A stretch of 64,000 bases of DNA from Alphaproteobacteria bacterium (GTDB lineage: Bacteria > Myxococcota_A > UBA796 > GCA-2862545): the NCBI GenBank assembly GCA_020632915.1, contig JACKEP010000020.1, positions 1-64,000 on the forward strand, in the 5' to 3' direction. Positions within the stretch are counted from its first letter, which is position 1, and each line of letters begins with the position of its first letter. Shown piece by piece: positions 33,675 to 42,448 of the stretch. The translations under genes and the position numbers were made by a program. The notes under the pieces were generated by a model. That model made no database searches, was not told the origin of the DNA, and saw nothing but the letters and a program-made list of their open reading frames with translations.

Positions 33675-34843
33675 CGGTGACGCTGGAGGTCGGCACCGTC
33701 GCCACGCTCTCCGAGGTGCCCGCGGCCGCGTGGGACGCGCTGGCGGGGCCGGACAACCCCTTCGTCGAGCACGCCTTCCTGCGATGGCTCGAAGACGCCG
33801 GGTGCGTGGGCGCCGAGGCCGGGTGGCAGCCGGCCCACGTGGTGGTGTGGCAGACGTCGGCTGGCGCGCGCACCCTGGTCGCGGCGATGCCGCTGTACGT
33901 CAAGGACAACTCCTACGGGGAGTACATCTTCGACTGGGGGTGGGCCAACGCCGCCCAGCGCGCCGGGATCCGGTACTACCCCAAGGTGGTGGGCGCCGTG
34001 CCGTTCACGCCGGCCACGGGCCCGCGCCTGCTGGTGCACCCCGACGCCGACGCCGACGCGCTGCGTCCGGTGCTGGCGCGCGCGGCCCGCGAGGTGGCCG
34101 ACGCGGTGGGGGCGAGCTCGGTGCACGTGCTGTTCGCCGAGGCCGAGGAGGTCGATGCGCTCGTGCCGTGCGGGCTCGCGCCCCGCCTGTCCTACCAGTA
34201 CCACTGGCACGATCGCGGCTTCGGCGACTTCGACGGCTACCTGGCCGCCATGACCGCTCGGCGTCGCAAGGAGGTCCGTCGCGAGCGCAAGCAGGCGGCG
34301 GAGGCGGGGCTGACGCTGGCCGTCGAGGGGCTCGCGGACCTCGACGGTGACGACCTCGCCGCCCTGCACGGCTGCTACCTGTCCACGCTGCAGGACCGGT
34401 GGTCCCAGCCCTACCTGACACCCGCCTGGTTCGAGGGGCTCGCGGCCCGGGTCGGCCACCGCGGGGTGGTGGCGACGGCACGACGGGACGGCCGCCTCGT
34501 CGCCGCGTCGCTCGCCTTCACCAAGGGGCGCCACCTCTACGGCCGCTACTGGGGGGCCCTGGAGCCGGTGCGCGCGCTGCACTTCGAGCTGTCGTACTAC
34601 CAGCTGATCGACTGGGCGCTCGCCCACGGAATCGTCCGTTTCGAGGCGGGTGCCCAGGGGCAGCACAAGCTCGCGCGAGGCTTCCTGCCCGAGCTGACGT
34701 GGTCGGCGCACTGGGTGCGTCACCCCGGGCTGGACCGTGCCGTGCGTTCCTTCCTCGACGAGGAGGCCGCCCACGTCCGTGCGCTCGTCGCGGCGGAGCT
34801 GGCGCAGGGCCCGTTCCGCGACGGCGGGGAGGCGGGGGCGTGA
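33671..34843 (+). CDS. DUF482-type GNAT-fold acyltransferase
   Basis: 390 residues matching the peptidogalycan/DUF482 group of GNAT-like proteins: NPFVEHAFLRWLEDAGCV near 35, YVKDNSYGEYIFDWGWANAA near 80, RRRKEVRRERKQAAEAGL near 200, the acceptor region GCYLSTLQDRWSQPYLTPAWF and the strongly conserved HLYGRYWGALEPVRALHFELSYYQ and FEAGAQGQHKLARGF. The family is related to FemX-like enzymes; the natural substrate is not settled. GTG start overlaps the rhodanese-like stop and has GGAGG upstream. Ends overlapping the FIST gene start. Confidence 0.88.
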   Translation: MTVTLEVGTVATLSEVPAAAWDALAGPDNPFVEHAFLRWLEDAGCVGAEAGWQPAHVVVWQTSAGARTLVAAMPLYVKDNSYGEYIFDWGWANAAQRAGIRYYPKVVGAVPFTPATGPRLLVHPDADADALRPVLARAAREVADAVGASSVHVLFAEAEEVDALVPCGLAPRLSYQYHWHDRGFGDFDGYLAAMTARRRKEVRRERKQAAEAGLTLAVEGLADLDGDDLAALHGCYLSTLQDRWSQPYLTPAWFEGLAARVGHRGVVATARRDGRLVAASLAFTKGRHLYGRYWGALEPVRALHFELSYYQLIDWALAHGIVRFEAGAQGQHKLARGFLPELTWSAHWVRHPGLDRAVRSFLDEEAAHVRALVAAELAQGPFRDGGEAGA

Positions 34844-35976
34844 GGTCCGCGGTGGGCACGTCGCTGCACCCGCGCTTCGACGCCGCCGTCGACGAGGCGT
34901 GCGACGCGGTGCGCGCGGGCCTCCGGGGGACGGCGCCGGACGTGGTGTTCGCGCTGTTCACCGCCTCGCATGGTGCACACGTCGGGGCGCTCCACGCGCA
35001 GCTGCGGGAGCGGCTGGGCACCGAGCGGCTGATCGGCGGTGCGGCGCTCGGCGTGGTCGTCGACGGTGCGATGGTCTCGGAGCGGCCCGCGTTGTCGTTG
35101 CTGGCGGTGGCCGTCCCGGGCGCACGCGTCCGCACGTGGTGGTGTGCGGACGGTGCCCGCGCCTCGCTGCCCGTGCGTCCCGACGACGCCGTGCTCACGC
35201 TGGCGGATCCGGCGTGGCCGCTGGCGCCGGAGCTGCCGGCGCGCGTGCTGCGGGCCGGGGCGCGGTCGGTCGCGGGCGGGCTCGTGATGACGTCGGCCCG
35301 CGGCGGACCGGCGCTGCTGGTGCACGACGGCGACGTGCGCGCCCACGGTGCGGTCGGCGTGAGCCTGCACGGCGACGTCACGCTCGACGCGTTCGTGTCG
35401 CAGAGCTGCCGCCCGGTGGGGCCGGCCCACACCGTCACCTCGGTGGCCGGGCACCGCGCCGTGGCGTTGGACGACGAGCCGGCGCTCAGCGTGCTCCACC
35501 GCGACTGGGAGGCCCTCGATCCGGAGCTGTCGGCGCGCGCGCGGCGGGTGCCCCTGGTGGGCGTGAGCGGTCCGCGCGACGACGACGGCGCCTGGTTCGC
35601 GCGCCCGGTGCGCGACGTCGATCCCCGGGCGATGTCGGCGATGGTCGATCCGAGCCTCGCGGTCGGCGACCGGGTGCGGGTGCTCGTCCTCGACGGCCTC
35701 GACGCCGGGCAGCGTCTGGCCGCGGGGCTGCGTGGGCTCGTGCCGGCCGGCACGGGCCTCGACGGGGGTGCGGTGGTGCAGTTCACGTCGACGACGCGGA
35801 CGGGCGCGCTGTTCGCGGGCCAGGACCTGGACGCTGCGGTCGCCGCCACCGTGCTGCCCGGCGCGCCGCTGTGGGGTGCGACGACGGCGGGCGAGATCGC
35901 GGCGACGACGCTGGGTGCCCGCCTCCACGCTGGCGCGGGCGTCACCGCGGTGCTGCGCCCGATCGTGTGGAACTAG
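34840..35976 (+). CDS. FIST domain sensory protein
   Basis: 378 residues with FIST_N (VFALFTASHGAHVGALHAQLRERLGTERLIGGAA) and FIST_C (AMSAMVDPSLAVGDRVRVLVLDGLDAG...GGAVVQFTSTTRTGALFAG...LWGATTAGEI) parts. FIST domains bind small ligands, probably amino acids, in signal transduction; no kinase, cyclase or receptor domain is attached here. GTG start overlaps the previous stop (GTGA). The gene downstream begins 19 bases on. An independent, cytoplasmic FIST protein is common in proteobacteria but its output partner is unknown. Confidence 0.88.
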   Translation: MRSAVGTSLHPRFDAAVDEACDAVRAGLRGTAPDVVFALFTASHGAHVGALHAQLRERLGTERLIGGAALGVVVDGAMVSERPALSLLAVAVPGARVRTWWCADGARASLPVRPDDAVLTLADPAWPLAPELPARVLRAGARSVAGGLVMTSARGGPALLVHDGDVRAHGAVGVSLHGDVTLDAFVSQSCRPVGPAHTVTSVAGHRAVALDDEPALSVLHRDWEALDPELSARARRVPLVGVSGPRDDDGAWFARPVRDVDPRAMSAMVDPSLAVGDRVRVLVLDGLDAGQRLAAGLRGLVPAGTGLDGGAVVQFTSTTRTGALFAGQDLDAAVAATVLPGAPLWGATTAGEIAATTLGARLHAGAGVTAVLRPIVWN

Positions 35977-35995
35977 CGATGCGCGGAGGTCGGGC

Positions 35996-36682
35996 GTGCG
36001 ACTGGACCGGGTGATGGTGGCCCGCGGCCTGGGGAGCCGGACGCAGGCTGCGCGTCTGCTCGCGCAGGGGCGGGTGCGGGTGGATGGCGTCGTGGTCCGC
36101 GACGCCAAGACCGATGTCCCCGAGGACGTCACGGTGTGGCTCGACGACGTGGCCCACGCCCCGGCCCCCGTGCTCGTCGCGTGGCACAAGCCGGTGGGGG
36201 TGCTGTCGACAGTGCGGGATCCGTGGGGTCGCGAGGGCCTCGAGCAGGCGCTCCCCGCGGCGTGGCGCGCGGCGCTGCACCCTGTGGGTCGCCTGGACCA
36301 GGACACGAGCGGCCTGCTGCTGTTCAGCGGCGACGGCGCGCTCACCCAGCGCCTGCTCCACCCGCGGCGCGCCGTGCCGCGCACGTACGAGGCCACGGTG
36401 GCGGTGGATCCTCCGGCAGACCTGGCGACCCGGCTGTCCGAGGGCGTGTCGACGGGGGAGGGGGTCGTCGTGGCCCACGTCGACGCCATCGACGGGCGGC
36501 GGGTGCGACTGACGGTGCACGAGGGCAAGCACCGCATGGTGCGACGGATGCTGCACAACGCCGGCGCGAGCGTCGTGACCCTGCACCGGGTCGCCTACGG
36601 GCCGGTGCAGCTCGGTGCGCTGCAGGTCGGCGCCGTGGCGGTGGTGGACGACGCCACGCTCGCCCGGGTGCTGGCGATCTGA
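35996..36682 (+). CDS. RsuA/RluB-family pseudouridine synthase
   Basis: 228 residues. N-terminal S4 RNA-binding domain (MRLDRVMVARGLGSRTQAARLLAQGRVRVDG), then the synthase domain with catalytic Asp in GRLDQDTSGLLL (near 101), RTYEATV, and HEGKHRMVRRMLHNAG. Isomerises a uridine in rRNA; whether the site is in 16S (RsuA) or 23S (RluB/E/F) RNA cannot be told. GTG start with GGAGG six bases upstream. Last gene of the plus-strand run that begins with the ferredoxin. Confidence 0.92.
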   Translation: MRLDRVMVARGLGSRTQAARLLAQGRVRVDGVVVRDAKTDVPEDVTVWLDDVAHAPAPVLVAWHKPVGVLSTVRDPWGREGLEQALPAAWRAALHPVGRLDQDTSGLLLFSGDGALTQRLLHPRRAVPRTYEATVAVDPPADLATRLSEGVSTGEGVVVAHVDAIDGRRVRLTVHEGKHRMVRRMLHNAGASVVTLHRVAYGPVQLGALQVGAVAVVDDATLARVLAI

Positions 36683-36697
36683 CCGATCGGACGGGGC

Positions 36698-38206
36698 TCA
36701 CCAGGGCGTGGTGTCGGCGGCGGTGAGCACGACGTCGGTGCCGTCGGCGGCACGCGGGTCGACGCGCACCGGGTGATCGACCGGGATGCCGGCACCCTCC
36801 ACGCAGTGCCCGCGGCGGTCGAAGGTCAGCGCGGAGCTGATCGTCAACCGCCACCCGGGCAGCAGCCGCAAGCGCCGGATGCGCCCGGACCCGCCGCCGG
36901 ACGGCGCGCCCCACACCTGCACGTGCGGCAGGCCCTGCAGCCCGAGGAGAGCGTCCTCCGAGGACGAGTAGGACAGGGGGGAGGTCAGGAAGCGCACCGG
37001 CTTGTGCCACCGGGGACCGTCGAACGGCTCGGCATCCAACGGCACGTAGGGCCCGAGGCGCCCGCCGGGCTGTGTGGTGCGGATCCACCCGGCGCGGGTC
37101 GGGGCGTCGAGGAAGCGATCGCGGAACGCCTGGGCCATGGCGAGGCGCCCGCCGCTGTTGCCGCGGAGGTCGACGATCAGCCGGTCGCAGTCTGCCAGGG
37201 CGACGAAGGCCTCGTCGAGGACCTCGGGCACCCCGAGCGCTGGGATCCAGGCGCCGATCCAGAGGTAGCCGGCGCCGGAGGGCAACACCTCCCAGCTCGC
37301 AGGCGTGCCCGTGGGCGGCGTGAAGACCTCCGACCACCGCGCCCAGGCGCCCCTCGGGCCGCGGGCCTCCAGCGCCCGGGTGGCCCCGGCGGTGCCCGAC
37401 AGCAGGCGCCGCGCCACCAGGCCTGGGCGGGCGTGGGGTGCGGCGGGCGTGGTGACCCAGGTGCTGCGCACGTCCTCACCGACCAGCCGCCACCCCGGCC
37501 GCACGCCGTGGGACCAGGCCTCGGTCCAGGGCATCACGTGGGTGAGCACCACCTCGCCGTCGACCACCGTGGCGCCGTAGGGGAGCACCAGCTGGGTCTG
37601 GGCGGGCCGCACCCAGGTGTGGAAGTCGCCCAGCTCGGCGAGCCACCGCTGCAGGGCCTCGACCGGGTTGGTGCTGCCCCGCACGCGCAGCGCGTGGCGA
37701 CGGGACAGGGCGAGCCAGTCGATGCCGCGCAGCCTGGCGCCGGCCCAGGTGTCGTGGACCTCGGTGATCACGCGCGCGACGACGTCGGTGATCGAGGCGG
37801 CGTCGGTGACCGGCATCACGCCGCCCGGCAGGCGCGCGAGGGACCGCAGCGTGGAGAAGGTCGCCAACACCGCGGCGGCGTCGGGACCGTCGCTCACCAG
37901 CCGTGGCACGCCCCGATCGAGGCGGTGCTCGGCGTGGGTGGCAGCGGGCTGTCCGAGGGCGGCCAGGTGGGGGTTGGCGTGGGTGGGGCCCAGGAACCAC
38001 ACCGGACCGGCCGCGGGCGGGACGTCGACCACGCGGGGTCGGGCGCCGAGCTCCGCGGCGATCGCTGCCGCCTCCGTCTCCAGCTGGAGCGGCAGCCGCT
38101 CCAGCGCGTACGCGTCGTCGTCGGACAGGTGGGCGAGGTCGGTGGGGACGACCACCGCGACCTCGTCCCACCCGGCGAACGGCGGCGCGGCGGGCGACAT
38201 CGGCAT
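36698..38206 (-). CDS. S41-like peptidase family protein
   Basis: About 502 residues. No clear signal peptide. The C-terminal half has S41B/IRBP-type features: LIVDLRGNSGGRLAMAQAFRD near 335, RFLTSPLSYSSSEDALLGLQ with the candidate nucleophile Ser near 414, then WGAPSGGGSGRIRRLRLLPGW. The N-terminal half (PTDLAHLSDDDAYALERLPLQ, VWFLGPTHANPHLAALG) is not recognised. Start is uncertain: ATG 38206 or an ATG 20 codons upstream, neither with a good Shine-Dalgarno. Divergent from the methyltransferase gene. Cytoplasmic or exported location is unsettled. Confidence 0.72.
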   Translation of the reverse strand: MPMSPAAPPFAGWDEVAVVVPTDLAHLSDDDAYALERLPLQLETEAAAIAAELGARPRVVDVPPAAGPVWFLGPTHANPHLAALGQPAATHAEHRLDRGVPRLVSDGPDAAAVLATFSTLRSLARLPGGVMPVTDAASITDVVARVITEVHDTWAGARLRGIDWLALSRRHALRVRGSTNPVEALQRWLAELGDFHTWVRPAQTQLVLPYGATVVDGEVVLTHVMPWTEAWSHGVRPGWRLVGEDVRSTWVTTPAAPHARPGLVARRLLSGTAGATRALEARGPRGAWARWSEVFTPPTGTPASWEVLPSGAGYLWIGAWIPALGVPEVLDEAFVALADCDRLIVDLRGNSGGRLAMAQAFRDRFLDAPTRAGWIRTTQPGGRLGPYVPLDAEPFDGPRWHKPVRFLTSPLSYSSSEDALLGLQGLPHVQVWGAPSGGGSGRIRRLRLLPGWRLTISSALTFDRRGHCVEGAGIPVDHPVRVDPRAADGTDVVLTAADTTPW

Positions 38207-38287
38207 GCGCGCACAGAACCCGCACACCGGACCGGGGCCAGCGCGCGATGCGTTACGTCCGCGCATCGTCGGGGGCGAGGCGGTCGG

Positions 38288-39754
38288 GTGCAGCAGCGAG
38301 GGCGGGACAACGCAGCGAGCCGGGGGCGGTCGGTCGCGCGGCTCAACGGCAGGGTGTACACGCCGCAGGCGCTCGCCGACGCCATCGTCGCGGCGCTGCC
38401 GCTCCGCTCGGGCACACGGTGGCTCGATCCGGCGTGTGGCGACGGCGTGTTCCTCGACGCGCTGATGCGTCGGTGTGCCGCGCTCGGTCTGGCCGACGTC
38501 ACCGTCGAGGGGTGGGACGTGGACCCGGCGGCGGTACAGGCCGCGCAGGCCCGACCGGTGCCCGACGGCGTGCGGTACGTCGTGGTGCACCGCGACGGCC
38601 TCGCCCCCGACGGGCGTCGCTTCGACGGCGTGGTGGGCAACCCGCCCTACGTCGAGAGCAAGCGGATGGACGACGGGCTCAAGGCGCGGGTGCGCGCGGT
38701 GTGCCCCGTGGCCGGGCAGGGGGCCTTCGACCTCTACGCTGCGTTCGTCGAGCGGGCGGCCCGGCTGCTGGCGCCCGACGGGGTGCTCTCCCTGATCGTG
38801 CCGAACCGCCTGCTGGTGACACGCGCGACGGCACCGCTGCGGGCGTGGCTCGCCGCGCAGGGGCGCGTCGAGGTCCGCGACCTGTCGACGACGGGTGTGT
38901 TCGACGGGGCGGCCGTCTACCCGATCGTGCTCACGCTGCGGGCCGGCGGTCCCCCGGGACTGGCGATCGGTGCCGGCGAAGGGGCGTCGGTGGTGCCCGC
39001 CGACGTGCTCGGCCGGCTCGGGGTGTGGCCGCTGCCCGAGCCGGGCACGGGCGGCGCGCTGCTCGCACGTCTCGTGGCCACGGTGCCGCCGCTGGGCAGG
39101 GCGATCGGGCTGCGCTGGACCGTGTCGTTCCACCGGGCCGGGCTGCGCGACGCCTACGTGTCCGCCGATCGGCCCGACAGCCCGCACGCGCGACCGTTCC
39201 TGGGGGGCGGACGCTACGCCGGCAACCGGGAGGTGGAGCCCTACCGCGTGACCTGGGCCGGCACCTGGATCGACCACGACGAGGCGCGGGCGCGAGGGGA
39301 CCGGAACGCGCTGCCCCCGCTCGCGCTGTTCACGGGCCCGAAGGTCGCCGTGTGCCAGAACGCGCGCCGGGCACGTGCAGCGCTCGACACCACCGGGATG
39401 GTGCTCAAGGACACGTTCCTGCTCGCCCACGCCCACGACGGCGTGGACGCCGCACTCTGGCTGCGCTGGCTGGTGCTCGTGCTGCACGCCGACGTCACCC
39501 ACGTCGTGTACGAGCAGCTGTACGCGGGGACGCGCAAGGCGGGCGGCTACCTGCACTTCCTCGGGCCGTACCTCGCCGCGTTGCCCGTGCCCGATCCGCC
39601 CGAGGGCGCTCGGGACGCCATCCTGCGCCTGCACGACGCGCTGGCCGCCGGGGAGCCGCTGCAGGCCCGGGCCGAGGCCTGGGTGCGGGCGGCCTATGGG
39701 GTGTCCGAGGCCGAGGGGGCGTGGCTCGACAGCCTGGACCTGCCGGCCCGCTGA
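38288..39754 (+). CDS. DNA N6-adenine methyltransferase, orphan
   Basis: 488 residues. Seen: SAM-binding motif I LDPACGDGVFL (46-56), catalytic motif IV NPPY (118-121) in VVGNPPYVESKR, GAFDLYAAFVERAARLL, LIVPNRLLVT, and a C-terminal target-recognition region with YEQLYAGTRKAGGYLHFLGPYLAALPVP. This is the Eco57I/TaqI-like amino-methyltransferase layout. No restriction endonuclease, specificity subunit or BREX/DISARM gene is near. GTG start chosen for GAGG at 7-8 bases; the open frame upstream is antisense to the S41-like gene. A hairpin follows the stop. Confidence 0.87.
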   Translation: MQQRGRDNAASRGRSVARLNGRVYTPQALADAIVAALPLRSGTRWLDPACGDGVFLDALMRRCAALGLADVTVEGWDVDPAAVQAAQARPVPDGVRYVVVHRDGLAPDGRRFDGVVGNPPYVESKRMDDGLKARVRAVCPVAGQGAFDLYAAFVERAARLLAPDGVLSLIVPNRLLVTRATAPLRAWLAAQGRVEVRDLSTTGVFDGAAVYPIVLTLRAGGPPGLAIGAGEGASVVPADVLGRLGVWPLPEPGTGGALLARLVATVPPLGRAIGLRWTVSFHRAGLRDAYVSADRPDSPHARPFLGGGRYAGNREVEPYRVTWAGTWIDHDEARARGDRNALPPLALFTGPKVAVCQNARRARAALDTTGMVLKDTFLLAHAHDGVDAALWLRWLVLVLHADVTHVVYEQLYAGTRKAGGYLHFLGPYLAALPVPDPPEGARDAILRLHDALAAGEPLQARAEAWVRAAYGVSEAEGAWLDSLDLPAR

Positions 39755-39775
39755 GGCCGCTGACCTCGGGCGGCC
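39755..39775 (+). terminator. Hairpin directly after the methyltransferase stop
   Basis: GGCCGC and GCGGCC arms around a nine-base loop start at the base after the stop codon. No T-run follows. Confidence 0.3.
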
Positions 39776-39809
39776 GTGATACCCTGCACGGCCTGTCGGA
39801 GGGTCGCGC

Positions 39810-41531
39810 GTGCAGCACGACACGATCAGCACGCTCGCCGTCCCCGCCGTGGGGAGGCTCCACGAGGGCGCGTGGCATGCCGCAGCGGGCGGCATCGGCG
39901 CGCTCCCCGCGGGTGCGCCGGTCCGGCTCGACGTCGCCGGGTTGGACCCGGGCGTGCTCGAACGCGCGGGCGCGGCCTACACGGTCGAGGCGGTGCGCGG
40001 CGCGGTGCAGGTGCTGGTGGCGGCCGGTCACCCGGTGACGTTGCCGTGGTGCCTGGCCGACGCCGCCAGCACGCCCGACGCGCTGCTCGCGTCGGTCCAG
40101 GAGCTGGCCGGGCTGTCGCTGCGCTGTCCCGGTCGGGTGGCGATGGACGCCGCGCCGCCGGACGACGTCGCCTGGCACGATCCCTACGTGGCCGCCGCCG
40201 TCGCTGTGCCGCTGGTCACCGACGCCCACCACCACACCGCGATGCTGCCGGCCTTGGAGCGCGCGTGGCGCGCGGTCCACGACGCCTCGGACGATCCGGT
40301 GCTGCGTCGACAGGGAGAGGTGCTGATCCGGCGCGTCGACGACGCGGCACGCCGGGCCGTGTTCGACATGCTCCGGCAGGCGTGGCTGCAGCGGCCGGAC
40401 GGGTGGCCGCTGGGCCCGGTGCCGAAGGACCGGGCGCTCGCCATCGCCGAGGGCGTGCTGGGCGAGCACGAGCGCTGGATGAAGGCGTTCCGCCAGTACA
40501 CCTACGACACCGTGCGACGGATGGTGGTCATCCCCACCTGGCAGTGCGAGCTGCGGTGCGCCTACTGCTTCATCCCCAAGCAGGACGGCCGGGAGATGTC
40601 GCGCGACACCGTCGAGCGCAGCGTGGAGATGCTGCTGTCGACCGACGAGCCCGAGGTGGCGCTGCAGTTCTTCGGCGGGGAGGCGCTGCTCGCGTGGGAC
40701 ACGGTCCAGCACGCCCTCGGCTACGCCACGCGGCGGGCGGACGAGGTGGGCAAGCGCATCGGCTTCGTGCTGTCGTCGAACGGCTGGTCGCTCACCCCGG
40801 AGCGGCTGGAGGTGCTGGCGCGCTACCCGGTGCGGCTCGAGCTGTCGCTCGACGGCGACCAGCGCACCCAGGACCGCTTCCGGCCGAGCCGCTGGCGGGG
40901 GCAGGGCAGCTACGACCACTCGATCGCCACCCACGCGCAGGCCATCCTGGCCAGCGGCATCGAGCAGTACGTGATCATGGTGGTCCACCCCACGAACGTC
41001 GACGCGATGCCCGACAACTTCTTCCACATCGCCGACATGGGCTTCCGGCACATCCAGATCAACAACATGCTCGGTCGGGTGTGGAAGCCCCACGAGCTCG
41101 CGTCGTTCGCCAAGGGGCTGCACACCATCGGCACGGAGCTGATCCGGCGCTGGGGACGCGGCGAGGCGCTGGAGTTCATCAACATGCGGCACCGTCCGCT
41201 GGCGATGCGTCTGAACGGCGAGGTCACCATCGACCACGACGGCACCGTCTACGGGGGCAACGGCTTCCTCCACGAGACCGAGCACAAGGACAAGTTCGTG
41301 GTGGGCCACCTCGACGAGCTCACGAGCGTCGACCGCTACTGGGTGGACGCCACCGACAACAACTTCCTGCTCGACTGGTCCTACCGGCCCCGGATCACCC
41401 AGAACAACATCGAGGTCGGCAAGGTGATGACGAGCTTCATCCGGTGGATGGGGCGTCAGGGCTACGGCCCGGACGGTCCGCGTCCCGCCTCGGAGCGAGA
41501 GGCCCGCACCGACGCGCGGACGGCCTCGTGA
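39810..41531 (+). CDS. Radical SAM protein with SPASM-like tail lacking cysteines
   Basis: 573 residues. N-terminal 230 residues are unrecognised helical sequence. The radical SAM core starts with CELRCAYC (Cys246, Cys250, Cys253) that binds the [4Fe-4S] cluster cleaving S-adenosylmethionine; then ALQFFGGEALLAWD and RLELSLDGDQRTQDRFR. The C-terminal region EVTIDHDGTVYGGNGFL resembles the start of a SPASM domain, yet no Cys are present there, so auxiliary clusters are not expected. GTG start with GGAGGG upstream. Ends overlapping the phosphodiesterase-like lipoprotein start (GTGA). Substrate unknown; it may modify a peptide or enzyme. Confidence 0.87.
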   Translation: MQHDTISTLAVPAVGRLHEGAWHAAAGGIGALPAGAPVRLDVAGLDPGVLERAGAAYTVEAVRGAVQVLVAAGHPVTLPWCLADAASTPDALLASVQELAGLSLRCPGRVAMDAAPPDDVAWHDPYVAAAVAVPLVTDAHHHTAMLPALERAWRAVHDASDDPVLRRQGEVLIRRVDDAARRAVFDMLRQAWLQRPDGWPLGPVPKDRALAIAEGVLGEHERWMKAFRQYTYDTVRRMVVIPTWQCELRCAYCFIPKQDGREMSRDTVERSVEMLLSTDEPEVALQFFGGEALLAWDTVQHALGYATRRADEVGKRIGFVLSSNGWSLTPERLEVLARYPVRLELSLDGDQRTQDRFRPSRWRGQGSYDHSIATHAQAILASGIEQYVIMVVHPTNVDAMPDNFFHIADMGFRHIQINNMLGRVWKPHELASFAKGLHTIGTELIRRWGRGEALEFINMRHRPLAMRLNGEVTIDHDGTVYGGNGFLHETEHKDKFVVGHLDELTSVDRYWVDATDNNFLLDWSYRPRITQNNIEVGKVMTSFIRWMGRQGYGPDGPRPASEREARTDARTAS

Positions 41532-42415
41532 GGCGGTGGCGTGCGTGCGTGCTCGCGGTGGTGGCTGGGTGCGCGCCGGCCACCGTGCCCGACGGCGACA
41601 CCGACACGGACAGCGACGTCGCCGGCGATGCGCGCGTGCCGCGTGTGCTCGTGATCGGCGTCGACGGGCTCCGCCCCGACGGTCTCGCGGCCGCCGACAC
41701 GCCAGCGCTGGACGCGTGGTTCGCTGCGGGCGTGACCACCGACAGCGGCTCCACCCAGCTCACGGGCGACACCGTGTCGGGTCCGGGCTGGGCGTCGATC
41801 CTCACGGGGCGCGAGGTCGAGGCGCACGGCGTCACCAGCAACGACGACCTGGCGTCGATCTCGGCTGCGACGCCGACCTTCCTCGCCCAGGCCCGCGACG
41901 GCGGCCACACCGCGGCGGCCGCCATCCACTGGCTCGGCGTGGGCGTGCTGTTGGGCTCGGACAGCACCGACGCGCTCGTGCCCGGCGACGACGCTGCCGT
42001 GGGCGCGCAGGCCGCGCGGTGGATCGCGGACGGGGCGTTCGACGTCGTGTTCACCCACTTCGACGACGTCGACCACGCGGGTCACGCCTCGGGGTTCTCA
42101 GCGGACAACCCTGACTACCTCGCCGCGATCGCAGCGGTCGACACCGCGATCGGGCCCGCGCTCGACGCCGTGGCGGCACGGGAGGGGGAGCGCTGGCTGG
42201 TGGCGTTGGTCACCGACCACGGCGGGCTGGGCACCGGACACAGCGGCGCGACGCCGCCGATGCGCACGATCCCCCTGGCGATGACGGCGGATCGGGGCAC
42301 GCTCACGCTGCCGGCCACGCCGTCACAGATGGACGTGGCGCCCACGGCGCGCGCCTGGCTGGGGCTCGCCGACGCAGCCACGGATGGCACGTCCTGGTGG
42401 CAGGACGCGCGCTGA
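41528..42415 (+). CDS. Alkaline-phosphatase-superfamily lipoprotein
   Basis: 295 residues. Short lipoprotein signal (RRWRACVLAVVAGC), then GDTDTDSDVAGD linker, then a type I phosphodiesterase/nucleotide pyrophosphatase-like fold: VLVIGVDGLRPDGLAAADTPALD, SGPGWASILTGREVEAHGV (Ser/Thr nucleophile region), FTHFDDVDHAGHASGF and VTDHGGLGTGHSGATPPMRTIPL metal-binding motifs. Metal ligands Asp, His, Asp, His are all seen, so it is probably active on phosphodiesters or phosphomonoesters outside the cytoplasm. Coupled to the radical SAM gene by a 4-base overlap. Confidence 0.88.
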   Translation: MRRWRACVLAVVAGCAPATVPDGDTDTDSDVAGDARVPRVLVIGVDGLRPDGLAAADTPALDAWFAAGVTTDSGSTQLTGDTVSGPGWASILTGREVEAHGVTSNDDLASISAATPTFLAQARDGGHTAAAAIHWLGVGVLLGSDSTDALVPGDDAAVGAQAARWIADGAFDVVFTHFDDVDHAGHASGFSADNPDYLAAIAAVDTAIGPALDAVAAREGERWLVALVTDHGGLGTGHSGATPPMRTIPLAMTADRGTLTLPATPSQMDVAPTARAWLGLADAATDGTSWWQDAR

Positions 42416-42448
42416 GGGCGTGGCACGCGCGGGCGCGCGCCTGACCGG

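Noticed and set aside
38207..39754. Restriction-modification or BREX-type locus
   Set aside because: Only a methyltransferase is found; neighbours are a peptidase-like protein and a radical SAM gene.
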